A stretch of DNA of 64,000 bases, from positions 161,256 to 225,255 of the forward strand of contig NZ_NXEJ01000007.1 in assembly GCF_002915175.1 (NCBI RefSeq), read 5' to 3'. Under the pieces are notes generated by a model that saw only the letters and a program-made list of their open reading frames with translations, did not search any database and was not told the DNA's origin. Numbering within the stretch: the stretch's first letter is position 1; every line of letters starts with the position of its first letter. The stretch is from Agrobacterium rosae. GTDB taxonomy: Bacteria; Pseudomonadota; Alphaproteobacteria; Rhizobiales; Rhizobiaceae. This document shows positions 18,689 to 28,571 of this stretch, piece after piece. The position numbers and the translations under genes were made by a program.

Positions 18689-19393
18689 ATGTCGGCAGAA
18701 AAAGTGGCGGTGGTAACGGCAGGTGGCAGCGGCATGGGCGCTGCTGTGGCAAAACGTCTGGCCGCAGATGGCTACAAGGTCGCGATCCTGTCATCCTCCG
18801 GCAAAGGGGAAGCGCTGGCCGCAGAGCTGGGTGGCATCGGTGTTACGGGTTCGAACCAGTCCGTTGACGATCTCCAGAGGCTTGCCGATCTGACGCTCGA
18901 AAAGTTTGGCCGGATCGACGTGCTGATCAACAGCGCCGGCCACGGCCCGCGCGCGCAGATTTTAGAAATAACCGACGAACAATGGCACACGGGTCTCGAT
19001 GTCTATCTGCTGAACGTCATCCGCCCAACACGCATCATAACGCCGACGATGGTGTCGCAAAAGTCCGGTGCCATCATCAATATTTCGACCGCTTGGGCGT
19101 TCGAGCCCAGCGAGATGTTTCCAACGTCGGCCGTGTTTCGGGCGGGCCTTGCCGCCTACACCAAAATCTTCTCCGACACCTATGCGCCAGACAATGTGCG
19201 CATGAACAATGTTCTGCCGGGCTGGATAGATAGCCTGCCCGCAACCGATGCCCGGCGCGACATGGTGCCGATGCAACGTTACGGTAAAAGCGAGGAAATC
19301 GCAGCGACCGTCGCGTTTCTGGCGTCGGAAGGTGCCGGTTATATTACCGGCCAAAACCTGCGGGTGGATGGTGGCCTAACCCGTTCTGTGTGA
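18689..19393 (+). CDS. SDR-fold protein with altered catalytic motif
   Basis: 234 residues. The Rossmann start TAGGSGMGAAVAKRLA (about 8-23) and the VLINSAGHGP strand are clear short-chain dehydrogenase features, as are INISTAWAF and the C-terminal GAGYITGQNLRVDGG. By alignment to the usual pattern, the catalytic YxxxK is replaced by SAVFR (in TSAVFRAGLAAYTK), so neither the general-base Tyr nor the Lys appears to be kept. It may have lost oxidoreductase activity or use a different mechanism. No ribosome site is obvious beyond GGGAG upstream. Confidence 0.8.
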   Translation: MSAEKVAVVTAGGSGMGAAVAKRLAADGYKVAILSSSGKGEALAAELGGIGVTGSNQSVDDLQRLADLTLEKFGRIDVLINSAGHGPRAQILEITDEQWHTGLDVYLLNVIRPTRIITPTMVSQKSGAIINISTAWAFEPSEMFPTSAVFRAGLAAYTKIFSDTYAPDNVRMNNVLPGWIDSLPATDARRDMVPMQRYGKSEEIAATVAFLASEGAGYITGQNLRVDGGLTRSV

Positions 19394-19479
19394 ACACTAT
19401 TCCTGCCCCAAATGATTTATAGTGTCCCACGCGGTTCAATTTTATCGCGTGGATAAGGTCGTATTCTAGATGCGGCAAA

Positions 19480-19504
19480 GGAACTTGCATGGCTGCGTGG
19501 CGTT
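19480..19504 (+). promoter_or_regulatory. Perfect EcfG (general stress) promoter before a receiver protein
   Basis: GGAAC (19480-19484), exactly 16 bases, CGTT (19501-19504). This matches the alphaproteobacterial EcfG consensus GGAAC-N16/17-CGTT. The start codon is 65 bp downstream. Confidence 0.75.
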
Positions 19505-19568
19505 GTTCAATCCAAGGTCAAAAGTTTTCACAAACACGACGCTTGGATGTAAAAGCAGGTAGCCAGTA

Positions 19569-19946
19569 ATGGGACAACGCAACGCATACGCAAAACAAGT
19601 GGTCCTCGTCGTTGAAGACGACCCTCTGTTACGCATGATGGCGGTCGATCTCGTAGAAGATGCAGGCTTTGACGCCGTTGAGGCTTGCGGTGCTGATGAG
19701 GCAATGGAAATTCTCGACAGCCGTCCAGATATCGACGTGCTATTCACGGACATCGACATGCCCGGAAGCATGAATGGCGTCGGACTGGCAAACTGGGCCT
19801 ACAGGGCCCACACACCACTTGGTATCGTGCTGACGTCTGGGCACCAGAACCCGTCAGAAGACGTTTTGCCGGAACGAAGCGTGTTTTTTCGCAAGCCCTA
19901 TGACTTTACGAAGGTCGTCGATACGTTGCGGATGATGACGGTATGA
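19569..19946 (+). CDS. Single-domain response regulator (stand-alone receiver)
   Basis: 125 residues, essentially one receiver domain. Conserved residues are visible: EDD (acidic pocket), FTDIDMPG with the phospho-acceptor Asp near residue 58, LTSG (Thr/Ser) and FRKPYD (Lys). No output domain, so it must work by binding a partner. It carries its own EcfG-type promoter, suggesting induction in the general stress response, where single receivers often feed the PhyR/NepR circuit. That link is inferred. Confidence 0.92.
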   Translation: MGQRNAYAKQVVLVVEDDPLLRMMAVDLVEDAGFDAVEACGADEAMEILDSRPDIDVLFTDIDMPGSMNGVGLANWAYRAHTPLGIVLTSGHQNPSEDVLPERSVFFRKPYDFTKVVDTLRMMTV

Positions 19947-20083
19947 TTTGCTTCGCGTTGCGGAGCAAGACTGTGGTTTGCGAATAAGTAACCATAGTTC
20001 ATACACTGTTTTCCCGATTAATTATTCTGAAAATATCAGGAGTTATAGTCGCTCTCAAAGCTTTATGGGTATTTGGGGGCACT

Positions 20084-20920
20084 ATGAATTTTCTGGGAAT
20101 TACGGGCATGCAGTATTCTGGCGTGCCATTTCACGACATAAGAATATTGCTGGCCGAAGACTCAAACGTCTTTACCCAGATGATCGGCGCGCGTCTCAAG
20201 GAGTTGCTTGGACTGTCTGTCGAAGTCTGCCGCAACTTCGAAGAATTGCAGGAATGCTACGAGCGTTCCTCGGAAGAGGTGACGTTGGCGATCTCCAACA
20301 TCAATCTTCCCGGTGCGGAAAACGGTGAAGCACTGGAATATCTGGTCGATCTCTCCATTCCCACCATCGTGTTTACCAGCACGTTCCATGAAGATACGCG
20401 CGAGAAGCTGATCACCAAGGAAGTGGTCGACTATATTCTCAAGGACAACGTCTTTGCGGTGGATATGCTGACGGAATCGGTCTGCCGCTTCCTGACCAAC
20501 CACCGCCATCACGTGCTGATCGTGGATGATAGCCCGACCGCTCGTGCACTGCTTTCCAGCCGTCTGAAGCGCTACAATTTCCGCGTCAGCCTCGCAGACA
20601 ACGGCGCGAAGGCCCTCGATATTCTCAAGAACAATCGTGATATCGGTCTTGTCGTCACTGACTATAACATGCCCGACATCGATGGCTTCGAATTGACGCG
20701 CCGGATTCGCACAATGCGCGGTTCGCACGAACTGCGTATCATCGGTGTCTCGTCTTCGACCAACCGCCTTCTGTCCGCTCGATTCCTGAAGGCTGGCGGA
20801 AATGACTTCATGTTGCGCCCCTTCATTGACGAAGAGTTTTATTGCCGCGTCAACCAGAACCTGGACACGCTGGTACAGATTCAAGCGGCCAAATTGGTCG
20901 CCAGTAAAGCTGCCGCTTGA
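20084..20920 (+). CDS. Two-receiver response regulator, first receiver degenerate
   Basis: 278 residues with two receiver domains and no output domain. Receiver 1 (about 18-135) begins ILLAEDSNVF but has AISNINLPGAENG where the phospho-acceptor Asp should be, so Asn replaces it. Receiver 2 (about 145-265) begins HHVLIVDDSPTARALL and has VVTDYNMPDIDG with an intact Asp. The usual Thr/Ser is present (GVSSS), but the Lys position reads LRPF. The ATG follows a weak GGGGG site. It probably acts as a phospho-sink or switch for an unseen kinase. Confidence 0.88.
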   Translation: MNFLGITGMQYSGVPFHDIRILLAEDSNVFTQMIGARLKELLGLSVEVCRNFEELQECYERSSEEVTLAISNINLPGAENGEALEYLVDLSIPTIVFTSTFHEDTREKLITKEVVDYILKDNVFAVDMLTESVCRFLTNHRHHVLIVDDSPTARALLSSRLKRYNFRVSLADNGAKALDILKNNRDIGLVVTDYNMPDIDGFELTRRIRTMRGSHELRIIGVSSSTNRLLSARFLKAGGNDFMLRPFIDEEFYCRVNQNLDTLVQIQAAKLVASKAAA

Positions 20921-20928
20921 ACTAGGCG

Positions 20929-20959
20929 AGGCGGTGGCACTCTCTTGATGCCGCCGCCT
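20929..20959. terminator. Possible hairpin terminator between convergent genes
   Basis: An 11-bp stem (20929-20939 with 20949-20959, one G-U) lies between the stops of the two-receiver gene and the minus-strand CMD gene. The T tract is poor on both sides, so termination is only possible. Confidence 0.4.
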
Positions 20960-20978
20960 TCATCATCCTCGTTCGACG

Positions 20979-21569
20979 TCAGGCTTCCTGTTCCACAGGG
21001 CGACCCATGGCCAGCTTTTGCGCAAGGTCTGGACCCAGCTTCTCCACATAGGTCTGGTCGGGCGATGTGCCGAGCGCGTCCAGCGTTTTGGAAAAGAAGC
21101 AACGGGCGGCAGCCGCAGCCACGATATCAAAGATTTCTGCATCGGTCAGAGCGTGGGTTTTCAGGGCGTCGATATCGGCCTGGGTGATTGAGGTCGCGTC
21201 GCGCACCACTTTGGTCGCGAAGATCATGATGGCGCGCTCCTGCTCGTTCAAAGGCGCATCGTCAGCACCCTCAACGATGGATTCCAGCTCGTCGCCAGAT
21301 ACGCCGTCCCGCACCAGCACTGCCCCATGGGCCAGCATGCAGTAGGATGAGCGAAGTTCGCGCGCCGCGGCGAGCGTTACCAGCTCATACCGGCGGGGCT
21401 CGATGTTGCCGCGTAGACTGACGAGGAGCGCGCTCCAGCTTTCCATCACCTCGGGGCGGTGGCCGAATGCAAGATACATATTCGGGAGATATCCGTAAGT
21501 GTCCCTGGCACCGCGATACATTTCCGCAATCTTGCGGCTCGCGGTCGGTTCTGGCGGGGCGATAAACAT
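20979..21569 (-). CDS. Carboxymuconolactone decarboxylase (AhpD-like) family protein
   Basis: 196 residues, helical. The segment ARELRSSYCMLAHGAVLVRDG carries Cys-x3-His of the CMD core; the first Cys of the AhpD CxxC pair is Ser here, as in the peroxidase-related subgroup. ERAIMIFATKVVRDATSITQADIDAL follows as the second family helix pair. Peroxidase or decarboxylase activity cannot be told apart. The ATG at 21569 is preferred since AGGAGA lies just upstream. Confidence 0.85.
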   Translation of the reverse strand: MFIAPPEPTASRKIAEMYRGARDTYGYLPNMYLAFGHRPEVMESWSALLVSLRGNIEPRRYELVTLAAARELRSSYCMLAHGAVLVRDGVSGDELESIVEGADDAPLNEQERAIMIFATKVVRDATSITQADIDALKTHALTDAEIFDIVAAAAARCFFSKTLDALGTSPDQTYVEKLGPDLAQKLAMGRPVEQEA

Positions 21570-21653
21570 GGGCTTCTCCTGCATTTCAACTCTTTCTGAA
21601 ATGCGTGAGCAGCCGATTGGATCAGTTTAGCAGTCGCTTTTTCTGCAAAAACA

Positions 21654-23210
21654 TCAAAGCTGCGATTCCAGAGGCAGCAATCCCATCGCTATAACCAATG
21701 CACGGCGACTAAAGCTGGCGAAGGGTTCGTGTGTATAGTGGCGTGGTTCGCCTTTCACCAACCCTGTCCATACCAAACGCCGCCGCTTATTCAGCGTCAG
21801 TTCGAAACTCATCTGTCGGCTGATTTCGTCCGCAAAGATTTCGTCCATTGCTGTCACGAGGCCGGGCGATGAAAACAGGACGCCCATTTCGGTGTTCAGC
21901 GAGATGGAGCGTGGATCGAAGTTCAGCGAGCCGATAAAACCAATTTCCCCATCTCTTGTGAAGGCCTTGGTATGCAGGCTCGCTTGGCCTGAGCCTCTAA
22001 GCGAAAAGGATTTGTGCTGGTCAGCAAGCGAGCGCAACTCATGAATCTTCACATTATTGACCAGCAACGGTCTTCGATAACGCGAGTACCCGGCGTGAAC
22101 AGCTGCCACATCGGTTGCGGCCAGGGAATTCGTGAGGACGTTGACGGAGACACCCTCCGCGGAAAGACGCGAAAGCGTCTCGACGCCTTTCTGGCCAGGA
22201 ATGAAGTAGGGCGAGGTGATCTTAAGCTGTCGCTTTGCGTCCTCCATGATGGGAAGCAGGGTTTCCATCAGGAAGTTATGACCGCTCCTGCGCTTTCCTG
22301 CCGCCTTTTCCGGTGGATCGGCCACCACCTGCGCGCTTTCCACCCAGTGGAGATTGTCCGACATCAGGAATTGGCCTGAGTGATGCTGGCTTTCCACCTG
22401 CTCAAGATAGGGCCGTGCGGCCTCGCTGGAAGCCAGAATGTCCATACGTCGGCGCAGTTTTGTAAGCTTGCTGGGCCTGCGAGACAGCAACGACTTAACG
22501 GGAACGGCGACGGCGCTGTTCCAGTAATCGTCGAAAATCTCTTCGGCTTCTGCAACACATTGACCGTAGGCAATGACATCGAAATCCCGGAAATTTGCCT
22601 GTTCCGCAGCGTCGAAATAGGCGTCGCCGATGTTGCGCCCGCCGACGATCAGAACCCGGCCATCCGCAATCCAAGCCTTGTTGTGCATCCGCCGGTTTAC
22701 GCTGCGAAACCGAAACACCATCTCTATGCCGCGTCTGAAGACGTTCTCACGCGCCTTGGTAGGGTTGAACAGGCGCAGTTCGATATTGGGGTGGCTGTCT
22801 ATGGCGTGGAAGGCGCGGTCGGAAATGGACACGCCGAGATCATCCAGCAGCAGACGTACCCGCACGCCGCGATCGGCAGCGGCGATCACCTCACGCATGA
22901 CGAGCTGGCCGGTCAGATCAGCATTCCACATGTAGTACATGAGGTCGAGACTACGCCCAGCCGCTCGCGCTGAGCCCACCCGTGCTGCGAAAGCGCCGAC
23001 ATTCGACTGAATTAGGGAGAGGGCGTTGGGTTCCGCGTGATCACGATGAATGTCTGCCCAGTGTCGATCAAGCGGTGTCTTGTCATCGTCCTTGGGAAGA
23101 GCAGTCGATGCGATCTTGATGATGATTTTGTCGCGATGCCGCGTGGCCAAAGCCATACCCGCGACGATGACGAGTACGATAAGGATCGCGATAGCGACAG
23201 TGGCATTCAC
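21654..23210 (-). CDS. Phospholipase D-superfamily membrane protein (cardiolipin synthase-like)
   Basis: 518 residues with an N-terminal membrane anchor (VAIAILIVLVIVAGMALA). There are two HKD motifs: RMHNKAWIADGRVLIVGGRNIGD (about 175-197) and SLHTKAFTRDGEIGFIGSLNFDPRS (about 418-442), both with His, Lys, Asp and the trailing Gly-Gly/Ser and Asn. The paired motifs and the DDLG segment fit the cardiolipin-synthase/phosphatidyltransferase branch, but substrate is unproven. It starts 60 bp after the 62-residue gene on the same strand. Confidence 0.87.
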   Translation of the reverse strand: MNATVAIAILIVLVIVAGMALATRHRDKIIIKIASTALPKDDDKTPLDRHWADIHRDHAEPNALSLIQSNVGAFAARVGSARAAGRSLDLMYYMWNADLTGQLVMREVIAAADRGVRVRLLLDDLGVSISDRAFHAIDSHPNIELRLFNPTKARENVFRRGIEMVFRFRSVNRRMHNKAWIADGRVLIVGGRNIGDAYFDAAEQANFRDFDVIAYGQCVAEAEEIFDDYWNSAVAVPVKSLLSRRPSKLTKLRRRMDILASSEAARPYLEQVESQHHSGQFLMSDNLHWVESAQVVADPPEKAAGKRRSGHNFLMETLLPIMEDAKRQLKITSPYFIPGQKGVETLSRLSAEGVSVNVLTNSLAATDVAAVHAGYSRYRRPLLVNNVKIHELRSLADQHKSFSLRGSGQASLHTKAFTRDGEIGFIGSLNFDPRSISLNTEMGVLFSSPGLVTAMDEIFADEISRQMSFELTLNKRRRLVWTGLVKGEPRHYTHEPFASFSRRALVIAMGLLPLESQL

Positions 23211-23269
23211 AGCGATGGTATCACCCGCATCTTTTCATTGACTATGTCTGGTCAGATATCTGGTCTGGA

Positions 23270-23458
23270 TCAATGGATTTCAATGCTTCGCTTGTCGGCC
23301 TCTTCCTTGATGATGTCTTCTACGAGCTGTCGCTTCAGGGCCGGGTCGCCGAGCAGATAATCTTCTGCGATTTCAAAAATGGATTTTGGGTTCTCGGTTT
23401 TCTTCAGCGTATCGAGATCCTGTCCGATGCGTTGGCGAAGTTCGGCGTAATTGTCCAT
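23270..23458 (-). CDS. Conserved-looking 62-residue acidic protein
   Basis: MDNYAELRQRIGQDL start and a largely helical, charged sequence with IFEIAEDYLLGDPALKRQL. No cysteine and no membrane segment. The ATG at 23458 has a strong GGAGGA site, which makes this short frame credible, whereas the longer frame upstream runs antisense through the riboswitch. It precedes the phospholipase D-type gene and is probably cotranscribed. Just upstream on the same strand is a near-match to an EcfG promoter (GGAAC, 17 bases, CATT; one mismatch). Confidence 0.7.
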   Translation of the reverse strand: MDNYAELRQRIGQDLDTLKKTENPKSIFEIAEDYLLGDPALKRQLVEDIIKEEADKRSIEIH

Positions 23459-23576
23459 AAGGTGTCCTCCATTGTGCAGGGAGAATGCGGTAACGGGGTG
23501 GAGGGTTCCGGCATCAATTGGCAAATGACACGGGATTGTCTTGCTTCTTCGCGTTTGCCTCGCGATAACGCCTGCA

Positions 23577-24503
<927 letters not shown>

Positions 24504-24570
24504 GATATTTTGCGGTGTTTCAGATGTCACAGGCCATGACATCAAGGTCTTTTATTGGGGATGCCTCACG

Positions 24571-24690
24571 CTCCTCATTCCTGTGCTTGTCACAGGAATC
24601 CAGTCAACCCAAGTCCTTGGGTTGAGGAGAGTCTTTCGCCGCGCGGACGCGCGTCGGCTGGATCCCTGTGACAAGCACAGGGATGAGGAA
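24571..24690. repeat. RIME-like palindromic intergenic repeat
   Basis: A 33-bp outer inverted repeat (24571-24603 with 24658-24690) differs at only a few positions. It encloses a perfect 9-bp hairpin (24605-24613 with 24616-24624) and a second GC-rich hairpin near 24639-24659, giving a cloverleaf-like fold. This matches the style of rhizobial intergenic mosaic elements. It sits between the convergent bluB and DUF2865 genes. No other copy was noticed in the window. Confidence 0.75.
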
Positions 24691-24759
24691 CGGTGGGTGG
24701 ATCGAATAGAAAGAGGCTGTGTAGTGCGGCAAAAGCTGCCCACCTCTACGGAACATGCT

Positions 24760-25929
24760 CTACTGCTGCTGCGGCTGTGCGCCCTTCAAAGCCGGATTTT
24801 TCAGATCGATGCGGCTCGTTTCTGCGGGCAGGAACTGCGGGCCGACGATGCGGACCTTGCTGTTGTTGGGGTCGTAGTCCCGCTCAGGAACAGGCTCTGC
24901 CTTCTCCACCGGTTTCGGCTCTGCTGGCTTGATGTCAGCAGGTTTCGGCATCGTGTCACTCTTCGGTGACGTAATGGTCGTGATGCTCGACATGTCCTGT
25001 GACGGGGTCGATTGCGGTGCTTTTGCCTGATCTTCCTGCTTTTTCATCTCGTCGTGATAGGCGGCCATGTTGCAGCTGCAGGATGGCGGGCGGCTGGTGC
25101 TCGGGCTGTTACGATAGGCAAAGGCTGTCGGCATGGAGGCGTAGGGTTGGCCGGTTTTGGCGGATACCATGTCCGAACTTTCCTGGCCCTCAAGCGAATG
25201 GTAAAACAGTTCGGTCTGGGTGCCGGGACACATGCGCTCGCATTGAGCGGCCTGAGCGCGGAAATCCAAAGGCGTGGCATTCGAGGAAATCGGGAAGAAC
25301 GCGCCGTCGCAGGTTCTCACGCAAAGAGTTCTGAGGCCACCTTGCATGGGCATATCGGGCGAGGGGCGGTAGTCCTGATTGTCAGGGTTGTCGAAGGGAT
25401 CCGCTGTCCCGCCCATAGTCTGATCTTGCGATGGGTCGGTCGAGGTGAATGATGGCGGTTGCTCATCGAAGCAGCCTTGCGCATCCAGCGCGGCCATGAT
25501 GCGTTCGCGGTTGTCCTGCACATTATCATCGCGCTGCGAGGCCAGCATGCGGTCACGATCTTCCGAAATCATGTCACGGTCAGATTCGGCCTGAACCAGC
25601 GCATCGCCGATTTCACCGCAGAGCTGAGCATTGGGATTGCCATAGACAATCACGCTGCCAGACGAGCAGCCGTAGCCGCGCATATCGTTCTTGATCCGCC
25701 GAATGAGAATATTCTGTTGCGCCAGCGCATTGGCGTAGCGTCGCACCTCGGCGGTGTTGCCGATGATGCGGGTTGGCTGGGCGAGTTGCTGGCGCAGCCC
25801 ATCGCAGACGACACTGGCCTGCGCCGACAGGGGCGCTGCGAGCATGAGGGTGATAAATGTGCCGATCAAGCGGCGGCGGCGCGGGATCAATGGTCCGTCC
25901 GTTTCCTGCCCTGCCATCATGCAGGTCAT
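24760..25929 (-). CDS. DUF2865 exported protein
   Basis: 389 residues with a twin-arginine-like basic start (PRRRR) and a hydrophobic signal (LIGTFITLMLAAPLSAQA). The DUF2865 core contains GLRTLCVRTCDGAFFPISSNATPLDF, CERMCPGTQTELFYHSLEGQESSDMVSAKTGQPYASMPTAFAYR and a later CSCN motif, so six or more cysteines may form disulfides. The C-terminal region is rich in Pro, Lys and Glu. Function unknown; secreted or periplasmic by prediction. Confidence 0.87.
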   Translation of the reverse strand: MTCMMAGQETDGPLIPRRRRLIGTFITLMLAAPLSAQASVVCDGLRQQLAQPTRIIGNTAEVRRYANALAQQNILIRRIKNDMRGYGCSSGSVIVYGNPNAQLCGEIGDALVQAESDRDMISEDRDRMLASQRDDNVQDNRERIMAALDAQGCFDEQPPSFTSTDPSQDQTMGGTADPFDNPDNQDYRPSPDMPMQGGLRTLCVRTCDGAFFPISSNATPLDFRAQAAQCERMCPGTQTELFYHSLEGQESSDMVSAKTGQPYASMPTAFAYRNSPSTSRPPSCSCNMAAYHDEMKKQEDQAKAPQSTPSQDMSSITTITSPKSDTMPKPADIKPAEPKPVEKAEPVPERDYDPNNSKVRIVGPQFLPAETSRIDLKNPALKGAQPQQQ

Positions 25930-26039
25930 ATCCTGTTGATCATCGTCCGCGGGATGCGAAGCATGTCTATGCGTTCAGGATAACATAAGCCCGTGCCGCA
26001 AAGCGGCAAGAGCCAGTTCAAAATTATGTTAACCCGGCC

Positions 26040-28355
26040 TTACACCGAAGGGTGTGAGGCCTGAACCGTTGCAAGGGCCGCCATGTTCACCACACCACGT
26101 GATGTCACCGTTGGTGACAGGATGTGGACGGGCAGGGCCGAGCCGAGCAGGATCGGGCCGACATGCAGGCCTTCGGTCATGGTGCGCACGACGCCGAGCG
26201 TGATGTTGGCCGAATCGAGGTTCGGGAAGACCAGAAGGTTTGCTTCGCCCGACAAGGCGCTGTTGGGCATGGCGCGCTTGCGCAGGATTTCAGACAGGGC
26301 AGAGCCACCCTGCATTTCGCCATCGATTTCCAGTTCCGGTGCAGCACCGCGCACGATCTGAAGCGCACGACGCATCTTGCGAGCGCTTTCCGAATCGCGC
26401 GAACCGAAATTCGAATGGCTGACCAGCGCGATTTTCGGCGTGATACCGAAGCGCTTGATTTCCTTAGAGGCCAGTATCGCAAGTTCGGCCAGATCTTCCG
26501 CCGTCGGTTCGTAATTGACGAAAGTGTCGGTCAGGAAGATCGCGCCTTGCTGGGTAATCAGCAGGCTGAGGCCGCCGAATGTGTGGGCACCTTCACGTTT
26601 GCCGATAATCTGGTTGACGTCACGCAGATGCCGGTCGAAGCGGCCTTCGAGACCGCAGATCAACGCATCCGCTTCACCGCGCTTGACGGACAACGCGCCG
26701 ATGACGGTGCTGTTGGTGCGAACGATGGTGCGGGCTGCTTCCGGGTTGATACCGGCGCGACCAACCAGCGCGAAGTAGTCATCGACATATTCACGGTAGC
26801 GCGGATCATCCTCGGGATTGACCACGGCAAAGTCTGCATTCGGGCGAATGCGAAGGCCGAAACGCTTGAGGCGGGTCTCGATGATCTGCGGACGACCGAT
26901 GAGGATCGGAACGCCGGTGCCTTCTTCCAGCAGCACCTGGGCTGCGCGCAGCACGCGTTCGTCTTCGCCTTCGGCAAAAATGATGCGCTTCTTTTCCGCT
27001 GTCTTTGCCAGGTTGAAGATCGGCTTCATGATGAAGCCGGAGCGCCAGACGAAGCGGTTCAACTGGTCGAGGTAGGCATCAAAATCGGTAATCGGGCGGG
27101 CGGCTACGCCGCTTGCGGCGGCTGCGCGCGCAACGGCTGGCGCAATGCGCAGGATGAGGCGCGGATCGAACGGTGATGGGATGAGATAATTAGGGCCGAA
27201 GACGGGCGTTTCTTCGCTATAGGCCTTCGCCGCGACTTCGGAGACTTCCTCACGCGCTAGTTCGGCAATCGCGTGAACGGCGGCCATCTTCATTTCTTCA
27301 TTGATGGTAGTCGCGCCACAATCCAGCGCGCCCCTGAAAATATAGGGGAAGCACAGCACGTTGTTGACCTGGTTCGGGAAGTCCGAGCGACCCGTGCAGA
27401 TCATCGCGTCCGGGCGGGCTTGACGGGCCAGTTCCGGCATGATTTCAGGATTGGGGTTGGCGAGCGCCAGAATGAGCGGCTTTTCAGCCATGCGGGCCAG
27501 AAGTTCAGGCTTCAGTACACCGGCAGCGGACAGGCCGAGGAAGACGTCTGCGCCATCGATGGTTTCGCTCAGGGCGCGCTTGTCTGTCTTTTGCGCGTAA
27601 ACTTCCTTCCACTCGTCCATCAGGCTGTTGCGGCCGTCATAAACGAGACCTTCGATATCGTGGACCCAGATGTTTTCGCGCTTGGCACCGAGAACGACGA
27701 GCAGGTTGAGGCAGGCAAGGGCCGCAGCACCTGCGCCTGATGCAACGATCTTGACGCTGGACAGCGACTTGCCGGCAAGCTCAAGTGCGTTGGTGACGGC
27801 AGCGGCGACGATGATGGCGGTGCCATGCTGGTCGTCGTGGAACACGGGAATGTTCATCTTCTCGCGAAGTTGACGCTCCACTTCGAAACATTCCGGTGCC
27901 TTGATGTCTTCAAGGTTGATGCCGCCGAAGGTCGGCTCCAGCGCCGAGATGGTGGAGACCATGTCGTTGATACCAGGCGCATCGATTTCAATATCGAAAA
28001 CGTCGATGCCAGCGAACTTCTTGAACAAAACCGCTTTGCCTTCCATGACCGGCTTGGAGGCGAGAGGGCCGATATTGCCGAGGCCAAGAACGGCAGTGCC
28101 GTTGGAAATGACGGCAACGAGATTGGCACGCGCAGTATATTCGGCAGCCATTTCCGGGTTTTCGTGAATGGCAAGGCAGGGGGCCGCAACTCCCGGGGAA
28201 TAGGCCAGCGCCAGATCGCGCTGGTTTCCAAGGGGTTTGGACGCCTGAATTTCCAGTTTTCCGGGGCGCGGATAGCGGTGGTAGAAAAGTGCCTGTTCTT
28301 CCAGATCCGCATTGGCGTTTTTGTCTTGCGTCTTGCCCGTGTCCTGAGAACTCAT
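26040..28355 (-). CDS. maeB: NADP-type malic enzyme with C-terminal phosphotransacetylase-like domain
   Basis: 771 residues in two parts. Residues about 15-430 are malic enzyme: [47 protein letters not shown] and [18 protein letters not shown] (dinucleotide loop). Residues about 445-771 resemble phosphotransacetylase ([41 protein letters not shown] ending). It converts malate to pyruvate and CO2; the tail is usually regulatory. Rhizobia carry NAD (dme) and NADP (tme) versions with this layout, and cofactor use is not settled by eye. The ATG at 28355 lies after GGTGAT. Confidence 0.93.
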   Translation of the reverse strand: MSSQDTGKTQDKNANADLEEQALFYHRYPRPGKLEIQASKPLGNQRDLALAYSPGVAAPCLAIHENPEMAAEYTARANLVAVISNGTAVLGLGNIGPLASKPVMEGKAVLFKKFAGIDVFDIEIDAPGINDMVSTISALEPTFGGINLEDIKAPECFEVERQLREKMNIPVFHDDQHGTAIIVAAAVTNALELAGKSLSSVKIVASGAGAAALACLNLLVVLGAKRENIWVHDIEGLVYDGRNSLMDEWKEVYAQKTDKRALSETIDGADVFLGLSAAGVLKPELLARMAEKPLILALANPNPEIMPELARQARPDAMICTGRSDFPNQVNNVLCFPYIFRGALDCGATTINEEMKMAAVHAIAELAREEVSEVAAKAYSEETPVFGPNYLIPSPFDPRLILRIAPAVARAAAASGVAARPITDFDAYLDQLNRFVWRSGFIMKPIFNLAKTAEKKRIIFAEGEDERVLRAAQVLLEEGTGVPILIGRPQIIETRLKRFGLRIRPNADFAVVNPEDDPRYREYVDDYFALVGRAGINPEAARTIVRTNSTVIGALSVKRGEADALICGLEGRFDRHLRDVNQIIGKREGAHTFGGLSLLITQQGAIFLTDTFVNYEPTAEDLAELAILASKEIKRFGITPKIALVSHSNFGSRDSESARKMRRALQIVRGAAPELEIDGEMQGGSALSEILRKRAMPNSALSGEANLLVFPNLDSANITLGVVRTMTEGLHVGPILLGSALPVHILSPTVTSRGVVNMAALATVQASHPSV

Positions 28356-28571
28356 TCTATCACCGTTTATTTCAAGTTTATTGGAGGCCTTTGCATACAA
28401 CAATCGGCAGGTGCGTACAGCCGTTTATTTTATCTGCGCAGCTCAAAAACGGTACTTTCGATACTGCTTAAAACGAGAGTTTCCCTCAGAAATGGCCCGC
28501 TGTCATCTTGCTGAAACACGAGTCTGGTTTGGCAGGGGATGAAAGTTGCCGAGACAAGGGGGAAGAATTCC

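Noticed and set aside
18846..18866. GGTTCGAA-type string suggesting a tRNA T-loop
   Set aside because: It lies inside the SDR coding sequence and no cloverleaf surrounds it. No tRNA was found in the window.
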